Position numbers and translations under genes: made by a program. A model generated the notes under the pieces. That model was not told where the DNA came from and searched no databases. It saw only the letters and a program-made list of their open reading frames with translations. Below, piece by piece: positions 12,175 to 24,137 of a stretch of DNA of 64,000 bases. The stretch is from Cladosporium sp. IMV 00045 (lineage: Eukaryota > Ascomycota > Dothideomycetes > Cladosporiales > Cladosporiaceae): the NCBI GenBank assembly GCA_001931905.2, contig MSJI02000733.1:1-64000 (forward strand). The letters run 5' to 3'. The first letter of the stretch is position 1. Each line of letters starts with the position of its first letter.

Positions 12175-13771
12175 TCAGACATGCCAAATTCCCGGCACCA
12201 GTCGCTTCCAAGCACCCTGGCCGTCATACCTCTCGCTAACCTGTCTCAGCTTCTCGGCAGTTTCTTTGCCCAACCTGGCCTCGGACAGTGTCTCTTGCCA
12301 GGCGCCTGCGTAGTTGGGGTAGATCCATCCCGTCATCACTCCCATGACGCTTAGCTGCTCAACCCAGGCATCGTGTAGCTTGCGGCTCTGCAGGTGGTAG
12401 AATTCGTCCTGGGATGCGTCATCCCAATAGAGCTCTCCGGTGAGAATGAGAAGAGTCCCCTCCGAATCATCCAAAGGGAAGATGTTGCCACCCTTTGCAG
12501 AGGCGGCCAGGTGAGGGCGGGTCAGAGGCTGAACGGTGATGACAATAGAGTCGCCGGGAGCGTTTAGCTCGGTGTGGTTGGAGGTGACGTCGAGGTACGA
12601 AGAGTGAATGAAGTCAATGACTTCTTTGGTAGATCGAGCGGTGATGGCGAATTTGTTACGTCTCTGCTTGGCGAAATCGGCGGGGATGAGCTCTTGGGTG
12701 ACCTGGCCGATAGTTGTACTGTGCAGAACGTTCATGAGACTGGGAATGGCCGTCCAATTGGCGATTGCCGCGGCAGAAGCATCGCCTTTTGTGTTCAGGA
12801 GGTTGACATTGTAGATACGCTGCTTCTGCGATCTGTTCCAGATGAGGTTGAAAATCCCCTGAGTCGAGGGATCCTGATCAGCGTTGTTCGCGAGATGCTC
12901 CAAGGCGGTAAGAAGCTCAGGCGCTTGGGCAGACTCGTAGACCATTGAGCCACCATAGATTTCCTTGTCCTGGACCACCGGCAGCTTGATGTTCGTCACA
13001 ATGCCGAATGCACCGAGGGAGCCTTTGAGAGCCCAGAAGAGGTCTTCGTGTTGATCCGGGCTAGCATAGACAATTCCTCCATCTGGTGTGACGACTTCGA
13101 ACTCAAGAACGCTATCGCAGACCCAGCCAAGCTGACTGGAGTACCAGGAGAAACCACCACCCAAGACGTAACCGCCAACGCCGACATCACTCACTCTGCC
13201 TCCTGGTATAGTAACGCCATGGGGTTCCAAAGCGCTGTACACCTCTCCCCAGCGAGATCCAGGGCCTACCCAGGCAGCACTTCCATCGTCAGTGAGCTGT
13301 GTCTTCGAAAGACGGCTCAAATCAAATGTGATTCCCTGGTCAATGTTCGAGCCGCCAAGGTTGTATGAATGGCCGCCAGCTTGGACTGCAAACTTTGTCT
13401 CGCTGTCAATCACCTGTCGAAGAGCAACCTTCAGATCTTCTGCACCATCTGGCAGGTAGCGACATGTCGGGTGTAGCCCAGCGTTCTGCTGTGCAAAGTA
13501 GGCAGCCTGGCGACTTCCATACGCGGCATCATGGGGTTCCAAGACGTTGGCGGGAGCAAGCTGCTTCAGCGTAGAGCACTGTGATTGGGTCTTAGAACAT
13601 GCGTGCACAACGGGCGAGTTCAGTAGTCTATAGAGGATCTTTTCCCCACCTATGGCGACTGAACGCGGGATCACCACTTACGATGCTTGGGGTTTGTTGC
13701 GTGACATCAGCCTCGTCCTGACAAGGCCACAACAGACACTGGGCGGCAGTGACAAGTTCCTGGAACCGCAT
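12175..13771 (-). CDS. FAD-linked oxidoreductase (BBE-like, FAD_binding_4)
   Basis: Flavin-dependent oxidase of the berberine-bridge/glucooligosaccharide oxidase group, often tailoring secondary metabolites. Two exons, 13771-13682 and 13578-12175, with a GTAAGT donor and CACAG acceptor, give 497 aa. The upstream exon replaces the in-frame but intronic ATG at 13677. Residues include AVQAGGHSYNLGG, whose histidine is the usual covalent FAD site, GPGSRWGEVY and the loop GGYVLGGGFSWYSSQLG. The second covalent Cys of bicovalent members is not seen in that loop, so single attachment is inferred. The C-terminus has the BBE-type YPNYAGAW motif, in which the usual YxN is conserved. The N-terminus is only weakly hydrophobic, so secretion is uncertain. 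Confidence 0.88.
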
Positions 13772-15185
13772 CTTGAATTCGGCCGAGAGAGACGATTATA
13801 GTCTCCGATTACCGCCGATGGTGGAATAGCTCTCAAGCCTTGGTGATCAACCTCGATATGGTGCCTAAGGATCGGGAAGAGTGATGTCTGAGTAAGGGTC
13901 TGACAAGGACCACGCAGAGAAAGGGCCCTGGGGTAGAGGATCTGCCACGGCTGAAGTGACAGGCTGAACAGAGCTGCAAGGCACGCGTGCGAGGCGTGGC
14001 ACGATTTTGGCGACCCGGATGGTCTCGCTTCCGGGCCACCGAGAGATTGAAAATCTGAGTGGAGCCGTATTGACAGCCCTTACAGGGAATCGCCTATCAT
14101 CGGACGCTCGGGAATTTTTCAGCCTGAGTTGAGCTCAGCGTCGATAGCCAGGACACCGATTGACCTTCATTGTCGACTTGCCTTGAGATCTGACTATTCG
14201 CTACAGACCAGATCCAAGCTGTCAAAAGACTTGCATCAGTTCAAGGATCCTTCAAGCCACGCACACCAGTACAACAACTTGAGATCGAAAGTCTTCGTTG
14301 AGGAAATCAGGCAAGCCTTGGCCTGACGCTAATGACGGTTGCGGTTAGCACGAAGAATCACATCACATGGAAAGTGACTCTTCGACCAAACACACAAAGT
14401 TCGAATGACATAACCGCAGGCTGCCTAACAAGATCAGATTACGAGTACTACTGAACGGAAGAGGAGGTTGCTCTCGTCCGGATTACAAAATGGCAGTATC
14501 ATCACAACGGTACACGTTCGTATTCGCAATGCTCTGGCTCGTTCGAAGCATCTCGATTCGAACCCCAGATACCACTAGGCTCACCAGGTATCCACTCGAC
14601 CGTCCAGTTTCTGATAAAACATGGCGAAGGTTTACATGGAAGTTTGCAGACGTCGGGTTTTAGGGCTGAACCGAAAACCCGATTTCTCGATTCCAACATT
14701 ATCAATCTGATCATCTCAGATCTGACGGGCCTCACAAGGCACGCCAGTGTTTAAGATTGGCGATGACGAGGACCGATCCATTACCACGCCCAGCCAGCGC
14801 CTCGCGTTAGCGCTAGAAGTAGCGAAAGCGCCCGGATGGAATCAAGCACCGTAACCGTGATAGGGCAGGCCGGTTCAAGCCGTTCTCAAACGCTTCATCT
14901 CGCGTGCAGCACGGTGTTAGGACGTGCGTACGAGCCCAGGCTACCGAAAAAGTACTCACGCCCTCGGCTCATGGAATGTCTGTCTATCCGTTTCGAAAAA
15001 CCATTCGTGCTGGACGGGCTTCTGCTACGATCGGTACTTGCTTTTCGCCCCGAGAGCAGGGGTCGGTGAGCAAGTAACTAACGACTAGTAAGGGCTTCGT
15101 GTATCTATTTCTATCATACATATATCTGGCATTGCCCCTCCTTCATGGTGGCTTCCTTACTTGTGACCCTGTCAATTCACACACA
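13772..15185. other. Intergenic, shared upstream region of FAD oxidase and ABC pump
   Basis: 1.4 kb without a supported gene; the small open frames here look random. It lies between divergent genes and so should contain the promoters of the leftward oxidoreductase and the rightward ABC transporter. Confidence 0.5.
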
Positions 15186-18100
15186 ATGGCCTCCACAGGC
15201 CCGGACAGCTTTGCTCCGGCAGTCGGAGCAGATTCTGGAGAACATGTCGGCCAGAAGGTTGCCCGCACTATGGAGAGCGGAGGAGCAGAAGAGGCTTACA
15301 AGGCCGAGAAAGACGGAGATCAATCTGCTGGTGAAGCAGCTGGTTGGAGTCTCCTCCCGGACGTGCAAGCGATGGCTTCCAACGACACCACTCCCGGAAA
15401 GGCTCTGGGTGTTACATGGACCGATCTCAGTGTTACCGGCATTAGCTCAGGCGCGGTTATGCAAGAAAATGTATTGAGTCAATTCAATATTCCCAAGCAG
15501 GCCAAAGAATCTCGAGGACCGAAGCCATTGAAAACTATCATCAACAAAAGCTCAGGATGTGTAAAGCCCGGCGAGATGCTTCTCGTTCTCGGACGCCCAG
15601 GATCTGGATGCACCACGCTTCTCAAAATGCTGGCCAACCACAGGAAAGGCTACGAAGAGATTACTGGAGACGTCAAATACGGGTCAATGGATCACAAGCA
15701 AGCAGAACAGTATCGCGGACAAATTGTCATCAACAACGAAGAGGAAGTCTTCTACCCGTCACTCACTGTTGGCCGAACCATGGACTTTGCCACCCGACTG
15801 AAGGTCCCATCAACCTTGCCGAAAGACACAAACAATCATGAAGACTATCGCAAAAACTACAAGCAATTCCTAATGGAGTCTATGGGAATCTCACACACCG
15901 AAGGAACGAAGGTCGGCAACGAATTTATCCGCGGCGTGTCTGGAGGTGAGCGCAAGCGCGTTTCCATCATCGAGACTCTCGCCACAAGAAGCAGCGTCGC
16001 TTGCTGGGACAACTCCACACGTGGACTGGACGCCTCTACGGCGCTCGAATATACCAAGGCTCTGAGAGCTATGACTGACGAGTTCAAATTGACCACAATT
16101 GTCACTTTGTACCAAGCTGGCAACGGCATTTACGACCTATTCGACAAAGTCCTTGTCTTGGATGAGGGCGAGCAGCTTTACTACGGCCCGCGTGCAGAGG
16201 CACGCCCATTTATGGAGAGCCAGGGCTTTGTCTGTGGCGCTGGTGCAAATATTGCTGATTTTCTGACTGGTGTTACCGTGCCCAACGAGCGACAGGTCAA
16301 GCCGGGTTTCGAGTCTCGCTTCCCACGCAATGCCTCCGAGCTTCGCCAGGCCTACGAGGCTTCCAATATCAAGGAGCGCATGTACAGCGAGCTGGACTTC
16401 CCGGCATCGGCTGAGGCAGAGTCCTTGACAAAGGTATGTCGAGTTGTTGGTTCCATCGCGAAGGACGTCCATACTGATCAATCGTCTTGATAGGCATTTT
16501 CCGAATCTGTGCACATGGAGAAAGCTTCACAGCTGCCTAAGAAGTCCCCTCTGACCGTCTCGTTTACTGAGCAAGTGAAGACTTGCGTAGTTCGTCAATA
16601 CCAGATTCTCTGGGGCGACAAGTCTACCTTCATCATCAAGCAAGTCGCAACAATCCTGCAAGCCCTCATCGGTGGATCGCTTTTCTACAACGCCCCTGAC
16701 GACTCAAACGGTCTATTCATCAAAGGTGGTGCGCTCTTCCTGTCGCTCCTCTACCACGCTCTCCTTGCCATGTCTGAGGTTACGGACTCCTTTGCCGGAA
16801 GACCTATCCTGGCCAAACACAAGGCATTCGCATTCTACAACCCCGCCGCGTTCTGCATTGCACAGATTGCAGCGGATGTTCCAATCCTCATGGTCCAGGT
16901 TACTGTCTTCGACCTGATCGTCTACTGGATGACTGGGCTTAGGCCAACGGCAGCAGCCTTCTTTACCTACTGGTTCGTTACCTACGTCGTCACTTTCGCC
17001 ATGACTGCTTTCTTCCGTATGTGCGGTGCAGCATTCCCGAACTTCGATGCGGCGTCCAAGGTCTCTGGCTTTGCTATCAACGCACTCATCACCTTCATTG
17101 GCTATCAGCAACCGAAGCCCGACATGCATCCATGGTTGGTGTGGTTGTATTGGATCAACCCGCTCGCATATGGCTTCGAATCCCTAATGGGCAATGAGTT
17201 TCACGAGCGAACTATTCCCTGCGTGAACAACAACTTGATCCCGAATTACCTGCCTCAATACCAAAACACAGACTCGCAAGCTTGCTCAGGTGTACGAGGC
17301 GCAGCCCCATTCGCCACCACCGTCGATGGCGACGCCTATCTTGAAAGCTTGTCATACTCTCACTCGCACCTCTGGCGCAACGTCGGTATTCTCTTTGCAT
17401 GGTGGGCACTTTACGTTGGTGTAACTATTTTCTTCACGCTTCGCTGGCACAACGCTGGCGGTGCCGGTGCAAACATGGTCGTTCCTCGCGAGCGTCAAAA
17501 GCAAGTCGCCGCCGCAAAGCCAAGGGATGAAGAGGCACAGATCGAAAAAGCCCCTCGCGATGTCGACACCTCTTCCGAAACAACCCCAGCGAACAGTGCT
17601 GTTGCTACCAGGACCCCAAGTATCAATGGAGAAGCAGACGAGAAGTCTCGTGACAAATCCACCGACGCGCAGCTGGTCCGAAATACCTCGGTCTTTACCT
17701 GGCGCAATCTCACATACACCGTCAAGACTCCGGATGGCGATCGTGTGCTTTTGGACAACGTACATGGTTATGTCAAGCCTGGCATGCTCGGTGCTCTCAT
17801 GGGCAGCTCTGGTGCAGGCAAGACCACTCTGCTCGATGTTTTGGCCCAGCGCAAGACAGACGGTACGATTCATGGAGAGATCATGGTCGATGGACGCCCA
17901 CTCCCGGTCTCCTTCCAACGCTCTGCTGGATACTGTGAACAACTGGATGTGCACGAGCCTTTCGCAACAGTGCGCGAGGCTCTCGAGTTCTCTGCACTGC
18001 TTCGCCAAAGCCGTGAGACGCCTCGCGAAGAGAAGCTGGCATACGTGGACACAATCATTGATCTTCTGGAGCTCCGTGATATGGAACACACTCTGATCGG

Positions 18101-19589
18101 CAGAATCGGCGCTGGTCTCAGTGTCGAGCAGCGCAAGCGTGTCACTATCGGTGTCGAACTCGTCTCGAAGCCTTCGATTCTTATCTTCTTAGATGAACCT
18201 ACCTCTGGACTTGACGGCCAGGCCGCTTTTAGCACTGTTCAATTCCTGCGTAAGCTAGCTGATGTCGGGCAAGCCGTTCTAGTCACCATTCATCAACCTT
18301 CAGCTCAGCTCTTCTCCCAATTCGACACTCTCTTGCTTCTTGCTAAGGGTGGCAAGACCGTGTATTTCGGCGACATTGGCAACGAAGCCAAAGCGATCAA
18401 GGACTACTTTGGACGTTACGGATGCCCTTGCCCTGAAGAAGCCAACCCAGCGGAGCACATGATTGATGTTGTCAACGGCAGTCTGTCAAAGGGCAAAGAT
18501 TGGCACCAGGTCTGGCTCGACTCACCGGAAGCCTCCCAGCAGACGCAAGAGCTGGAGAGGCTCATCACCGATGCTGCTTCGAAACCTCCGGGCACTGTGG
18601 ACGACGGTCATGAATTCGCAACTCCCATTCGTGAACAGGTTCGCCTGGTGACCCACCGCATGAACACTGCCCTGTACCGCAATGTCGACTACGTCAACAA
18701 CAAGGTCGCTCTTCACATTGGCTCTGCTCTCTTCAACGGATTTACTTTCTGGATGATCGGAAACAGCGTCTCCAAGCAGCAGGAAGTACTCTTCTCCGTC
18801 TTTAACTTCATCTTCGTCGCACCCGGTGTCATTGCTCAACTCCAGCCTCTCTTCATCGAACGCCGCGACATCTACGAGACGCGCGAGAAAAAGTCCAAGA
18901 TGTACCACTGGTTCGCATTCACATCCGCTTTGGTCGTCTCGGAAATTCCTTATCTGATCGTCTGCGCCGTCATGTATTTCGTCTGCTTTTACTACACTGT
19001 GGGCTTCCCTTCAGCTTCCAACAAAGCCGGCGCCGTCTTCTTCGTCATGCTGGTATACGAGTTCATCTACACCGGCATTGGCCAGTTCGTCGCCGCTCCC
19101 GCGCCCAACGCCGTTTTCGCCGCGCTGATCAACCCTCTTCTCATCGGAACGCTCGTTTCTTTCTGTGGTGTGCTCGTCCCATACCAACAGATTCAGGCCT
19201 TCTGGCGCTATTGGATATACTGGCTTAATCCGTTCAATTATTTGATGGGTTCCCTGCTCGTCTTCGTCAACTTCGACCGCGATATCCAATGCAAGGAGTC
19301 CGAGTTCGCCATTTTCAACCCACCCCAGGGCCAATCTTGCGGTGATTACCTGGCAGGCTACCTGGCAGGCCCGGGCTCGAGGTCCAATCTGATCAATCCG
19401 GATGCCTTTGAGGAATGCCGTGTTTGCCAGTATACGCGCGGTAGCGACTACTTGTACACGCTGAATTTGCTGGATTACTATTACGGCTGGAGAGATGCTG
19501 CGATTTGCGTCATCTTTGCTTTGTCGAGCTATGCGCTCGTCTTCGCTTTGATGAAGGTGCGCACTAAGGCGTCGAAGAAGGCGGAGTAG
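15186..19589 (+). CDS. PDR-type (ABCG) full-size ABC transporter
   Basis: Plasma-membrane ATP-driven efflux pump of the pleiotropic drug resistance family. Exon 1 15186-16433 and exon 2 16494-19589 (60-nt intron, donor GTATGT, acceptor GATAG) join in frame to 1447 aa, normal for the family. The order is NBD1-TMD1-NBD2-TMD2. NBD1 has Walker [10 protein letters not shown] at 136-144, with the usual PDR Cys in place of Lys, signature [10 protein letters not shown], and Walker-B region [17 protein letters not shown]2 has [12 protein letters not shown], the degenerate signature [12 protein letters not shown] and [13 protein letters not shown]. This asymmetric NBD pattern is characteristic of Pdr5/CDR pumps. 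An upstream in-frame ATG at 15099 would add a hydrophobic 29-residue leader; the start at 15186 (MASTGPDS) fits the family better. It may export a product of, or give resistance in, the adjacent gene group. Confidence 0.95.
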
Positions 19590-19997
19590 AATGTCGTGCT
19601 GGTTCAGGTTATTTAATTTGGTTTACAATCATAGAGATAGATATGCAACTTTGCACATGTATAATGTGTTATTTACACGAATTTAGAGACACACTTCGCT
19701 TCACATTCCGTGCGCTTGAGTGCGACTGGGCAAGATATATCATAAGCGAATCTGAGTACTGATATGTTGTCTACAGTAACATTGTATAGATATCACAAAC
19801 ATTGTCTGACCCATGGAGATGAGACCGTTGGAAGCAAGATTTCTGTTTGAGAACACGGTGAGGCGGGGGTCCGGTGCATGTTGGTTGTAAGCTCACGCTT
19901 TATTTATCTGTATTGCTGTTTCCCGATGCCTTTTCTTTTGGGGTAGATCTTTACATCGAGATCCAGCTAATTTTCGAGCGTACGATCTGATCGAAAG
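19590..19997. other. Intergenic, nothing recognised
   Basis: 408 bp of AT-leaning 3' flank of the ABC gene and 5' flank of the CFEM gene; no gene or structured element seen. Confidence 0.5.
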
Positions 19998-20631
19998 ATG
20001 TATCGACCCTACCTTTCGTTGTTGGTGGTCCTGATTGCCGCAACGGTCTCTTTCGCGCAGACAGGACCAAAAGCGGACGACATCCCAACATGCGTAGTAA
20101 GTCATTACCATTAAACTATTGGAAGCTGATCCATCAAAGCTGACCAGAATCCTCGTCACAGAAGGAATGTGATCCTGCAGCGATCGCATCCGTCAATTGC
20201 GCGAACGAAGATCAACAGTGTCACTGCCTCCGCCAAGAAGGCATTCTGTCAAACATCACGGCTTGCGCTGATCGTTCATGCGACGAACCTGATCATGATA
20301 TCGATGGTATATGGTATATTCTCAATACTATCGTTGACACGCTGACACCCATGCAGTGTTTACGAAACTGTTCAACGACGTCTGTCAGAAATTCGATATC
20401 ACCGTCCCAGCCTCTGAAAGGAACGGATCCACCAATGCTACCAATGTGACGGCTGAGTATTGGGGCGGTGACTACGGCGGTGGCTCGGGTGGGTATGGTG
20501 GTGGCGGAGGGAACGGTGGCGGTGGTGGTGGTTGGAATCGCGGCGCCGCAGGCACCATCAATGCAGGCACGCAGATTGGATGGATCTTTGGGAGTGTTGC
20601 GTGCGTCTTCGTCCTCAACTTGATGCTATGA
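19998..20631 (+). CDS. CFEM-domain protein with glycine-rich stalk, probable GPI anchor
   Basis: Secreted cell-surface protein with a fungal CFEM domain, a fold used for haem/iron capture or as an effector. Three exons (19998-20096, 20162-20306, 20357-20631) join to 172 aa. The signal peptide is MYRPYLSLLVVLIAATVSFA (residues 1-20). Eight cysteines at 32, 36, 46, 53, 55, 68, 73 and 91 show the CFEM C-X-C centre (QCHC), with Asp50 three residues before it, the position of the haem-ligand Asp in known CFEMs. Downstream come N-glycosylation sites (NGSTNATNVT), a Gly-rich stalk of about 35 residues and a C-terminal hydrophobic tail (IGWIFGSVACVFVLNLML) typical of GPI addition. The final two introns were inferred from frame and splice sites. 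Confidence 0.88.
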
Positions 20632-21108
20632 GACCTTTGTACCTCATTCCATCGATACAAAGGCCTTAGTTGAGGCCGACGTCTCAAGGCTTGGATACCT
20701 GTCAACCCACCTGAATTCTCAAGCGGACGAGCACGGCGGAGTCGGTGGAATGTAGCCGAAATTACTCAAGTCTGACATTGCGGACGAAGAAAAATTGCGA
20801 TAGCTCACATTTCCCACGATTTGTATGGAAGAAGCCTAGTGCCGATCGAACTCGGTGATTGGACATCCAGCACAGCCTTGAAGGATCAAGATCACTGAAT
20901 CATGCATACAGAGTGAGGTCAACGCGCCAAGAGCGTTTCGGTTCATACATGCCGGGAATGAATAACTCAATAATGTTTAGACTTATTCCTCTGATCCCAC
21001 TTGACAAAACCTAAACCTACAAACTGAGTTTCTCGATCTGTCACTCATTCCTAGAGAAGCGTCTAACGACCTACTTTCAACGATCAAACACGATAAACAA
21101 TCTTCATC
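20632..21108. other. Intergenic, nothing recognised
   Basis: 477 bp between the CFEM gene and the small membrane-protein gene. No open frame or repeat of note. Confidence 0.5.
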
Positions 21109-21696
21109 ATGAAGCTCAACGAACTGCCACCGCTCGAAGAAGAGAGAGGTATATCTGGAGCTCTACTTCAACTTTGTTGTAAGCAAAGAACCACAAGACT
21201 GATCAGGTAAAACCTCTCCGCAGAGTGGTTCAACATGAATTTCCCTCCCGAAGAACCAAAGTCAACATCAGCACCCAGTACCAAATCGTACCACCTAGAA
21301 TCCCAGCCTCCTGGCATCATCAATACTACCACGACCAACCCAAACCCACCAAATGCCACGGCGCCCCGAGAAATGTCGACCGCAGAACTTGCAGCCCGTC
21401 CCTCCCTAGCTATGACAAGCTTCTTCGTCGGCGTGACTCTTTTCACAGTCTTCGTCTTTTTCTTCCAATTCTTCTACTTCCGGTCGCGAGGCAGCATTCC
21501 TCTCTTGCCTCCCTGGCTATACGCCATCGCCGCTCCGGGCACAACGATCCTCATGCTGAAGAATTCTGTGCAAATGGCGCCTCTGAGGTGGCCTGGTTTG
21601 AGGAGGGGCTGGCTTGCCAGGCGCGCAACGGTGGCGATTTGCGCGCTGTGGGTGGGCTGGAGTTGGGGCGTTTGGATGGATGTGAGGACGTGGTGA
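21109..21696 (+). CDS. Hypothetical small membrane protein
   Basis: Function unknown. Exon 1 21109-21148 (MKLNELPPLEEER) and exon 2 21224-21696 join in frame, creating EWFNMNFPPEEP, to 170 aa. The N-terminal half is Pro/Thr/Ser-rich and probably disordered. It is followed by a strong membrane helix (SFFVGVTLFTVFVFFFQFFY), a second hydrophobic stretch (PPWLYAIAAPGTTILML) and a third near the C-terminus (ATVAICALWVGWSWGVW). The basic loop RWPGLRRGWLARR lies between segments two and three. The GC-rich coding part and clean splice sites support a real gene. No family recognised. Confidence 0.6.
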
Positions 21697-21775
21697 CTCT
21701 CAGGTAATGTCACTGCAATATTCACGAGATGCTCAACTTCCCTTTCGGACAAGCAATGAGTTTATGTGATTGGGT

Positions 21776-22220
21776 ATGCGTCAGAACGCTGAAACTGGCC
21801 GAGAAAAGAAGGTGGGGAGCCTGATGCACGAGATTCTTGACAAGCTTCAACTGTTGCACACCAATGAATACTTCCATGCTGCAGTTCAATCTGCAGATCT
21901 GAAGGCAGCAATCGATCAGCTTTCTGAGGTGGAGTCGTCACTGCCCGACAACTCAGCGAAATCTGTTGCAACTTACGGCAGTGGTGCGATAAATGTCAAC
22001 ACGGGGAGTGGCAAGCAATACAACAACAACCTCAGTGGAGACGACGCGCAACAGACCAACACCTACAACTAGTGGGGCCGCCAGCTTCAGCAGGTCGAGA
22101 GTTGCTGGCCATCCAGGGCCTGGCAGGCATTGTTTCCCTTGTAATTCTTCCAGTCGCTACAGGGAAGACGATGTTGCTGTTGCCGGGTTTCCCAGAGATT
22201 CTGCATCAGCTGTGTCGATG
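21776..22220 (+). pseudogene. SesA-type C-terminal fragment with amyloid-like motif, possible NLR relic
   Basis: The first part (21776-22072) reads 98 aa. Residues after VGSLMHEILDKLQLLHTNEYF align by eye with the C-terminal helices of the SesA-like protein at 22946-23623 (VNDLMCEILKKIHLLKDNFFF), so the two are paralogous. It then has a Gly/Gln/Asn-rich motif (SGAINVNTGSGKQYNNN) like the short prion-forming motifs that join HeLo/SesA domains to NACHT receptors in fungi. After a stop at 22072, another frame at about 22,156-22,200 contains ATGKTMLLLPGF, resembling a NACHT Walker A. The N-terminal SesA half is missing and the frame is broken, so this is read as the relic of a SesA-sigma-NACHT NLR gene. 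The NACHT part is tentative. Confidence 0.5.
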
Positions 22221-22945
22221 GTTTACGACTACTTTACTAGTGTGATTCTGCTTTCTTTTGCCTCCGTGTCAACAGAGGAAGTTCTCTCGCTGAAGGAACC
22301 TTTTCACGATGAAAAGCAGTCCAGTAGCTGTAAACAGAATGGAATTCGCATCTTCTCTCTAGAATCTCAGTTGTCCATGAATTTCTGAACAAACGTTTCG
22401 GGTCGCCTTTGGGCTGGTGTCGATCTGGGCTGTAGTTATGCTGTATCTCGGGGCATGCGTTGATCCTGATGGCTCCCTCACCTCACTGTTCGAGGACAGG
22501 GCTGCGCCTTCCTCCTCGATGTGTGAAGCTCGAGTGGGAGACACTGTTCAAAATTGGCGCATCGTCAGCAGCTTCGACGGCTCCATGCCTGGACGAGCAG
22601 GGAACCCTCCGAGCAGTCAATTTGTAGCCATATCATCGTCCAGCCTCGTTGCTATAGTTCATCTTTGATGTTTTCGATGAGAATTACCGCAACAAGGCTG
22701 AAGCCAAAGGCGCAGCCGGATACCTGCATTTCGAGTGGGGGCTACTTACCCAAGATGAGACATCATCAGACCACAATCCGAGGCCGCCTCTGAGCCTCTC
22801 TCATCCTTCATTCCTGCGTGCTCACCGTCATAATCCCCCCTTCGATGCCCTCACTACCTTGCCATTCTACTCTGCGTACGTCCCATCCACGTACCAAGTC
22901 CAGATTCTACTCAATCCCACCCCAGAACAGTCTGACAACAGCGCA

Positions 22946-23623
22946 ATGGTCGAACCATTCTCAATCCTAGGCGCAATAGCCGCAGCTATCCAAATCCTCG
23001 CCAACTGTAAGAAAGTCTACGACATCGCCCACGGAGCAATCAAGCATTACGAACCTTTTGCGATGGTCGCAGAGAATATTCCGGTCGTCTTGAACATATT
23101 GCAGAACGTCGAAGCGGTTCTTATAGCCCAGTATGGCAAAGCCAAGCGTCGAGGACATGTCACAGCCGGACAAGAGCTGAGAGACGCAGAAAAAGCGATG
23201 AAGTCCATCATCGCCACCTGTCGCACGAAATGCGACGACTTACACATCATCTTCCGAAAAGTGATGTGCGACGAACAAACGACTCGACTCGGCCGCTACA
23301 TCGCGGCAATCCGGAGTCTAAAGCCCGGGCGGGTGCAGAAAGTGAACGATCTAATGTGCGAGATTCTCAAGAAGATCCATCTCCTGAAGGACAATTTCTT
23401 CTTCGAGGCTGCGCTGCGATCCGTGGACTCGAGACTGCGCCGCCACTTGGAGAGTCTGTATCAGGGCGGTTTGGCGAGGTTGATGCATCTGTTTCGCACT
23501 TTGGCTGCGGCGAGCAGATTGCCATTGCAGGAAGCTGCAGTCGGTGTTATTGCGGCTCCGTGGGCGCAGCAGTGTCCGACGAACTTGCTTGTGCGAGTTA
23601 AGAAGCGCAGGCTGGGGGTTTGA
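22946..23623 (+). CDS. SesA/HeLo-like N-terminal domain protein
   Basis: 225 aa, all-helical by appearance. The start MVEPFSILGAIAAAIQILAN is typical of the N-terminal effector domain of fungal STAND/NLR proteins (SesA or the related fungal_N family), followed by the block ENIPVVLNILQNVEAVL. These domains are cell-death executors or adaptors in heterokaryon incompatibility and self/non-self recognition. The helix block VNDLMCEILKKIHLL is shared with the fragment at 21776. An in-frame upstream ATG at 22859 exists, but the conserved start is at 22946. The last 50 residues (after about HLESLYQGG) look unlike the family and may be read-through beyond a frameshift; no NACHT domain follows. Stand-alone SesA proteins exist, so it may be functional or a truncated NLR end. 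Confidence 0.6.
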   Translation: MVEPFSILGAIAAAIQILANCKKVYDIAHGAIKHYEPFAMVAENIPVVLNILQNVEAVLIAQYGKAKRRGHVTAGQELRDAEKAMKSIIATCRTKCDDLHIIFRKVMCDEQTTRLGRYIAAIRSLKPGRVQKVNDLMCEILKKIHLLKDNFFFEAALRSVDSRLRRHLESLYQGGLARLMHLFRTLAAASRLPLQEAAVGVIAAPWAQQCPTNLLVRVKKRRLGV

Positions 23624-24137
23624 AAGAATTGGCTGGTCGGTGTTTGTTACGAGGAATCGAGGCTTGCTGTAAGCAGCGCAAGTCTTTGTCCATCATGCTT
23701 GGAGTTGTGATAGAGGCTTCTTGTGAGTGTTTCTGGTCGTTTGCTTCTTGAGTGCTGCTCTTGATACTCGTAATGTGGAGGGTTAGTATAATGATCGCGA
23801 TTGTTTGCGCATATGGATAATCGTAATATTGGTCATGGGCGAGCTGAGAGGGATGAAAGGCTTGCATTTCGTCAGCGATGATTGCGCATTGAAACAATAT
23901 TCATGTAGACCTTCGGTCAGCCGAGTAGGGATTGATCACTGCAGCGTGTTTCTTGCCGGTTCGCGCATATAAACAATTCTTCGATTGGGAAGTGTACGAT
24001 TTGGATAGTCTTTAGTAGGACAGTAAGGGTCGGTACAATTAATGTGTTTATACGCTAGCGCGAGAACCGTAACATTGTATTCTATTCGTTAGGAAGACGT
24101 GGTGTCTGTGAGTCCTCCAAGACTACCCGAAATCTGA
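23624..24137. other. Intergenic, nothing recognised
   Basis: 514 bp with no supported gene; AT-leaning, some T/A runs. Confidence 0.45.

Noticed and set aside
14555..14566. GATTCGAACCCC, resembling a tRNA T-loop/B-box
   Set aside because: No acceptor pairing, A-box or anticodon arm could be placed on either strand.
17352..18089. 245-codon minus-strand frame inside the ABC transporter
   Set aside because: Shadow of NBD2 and linker; no domain of its own.
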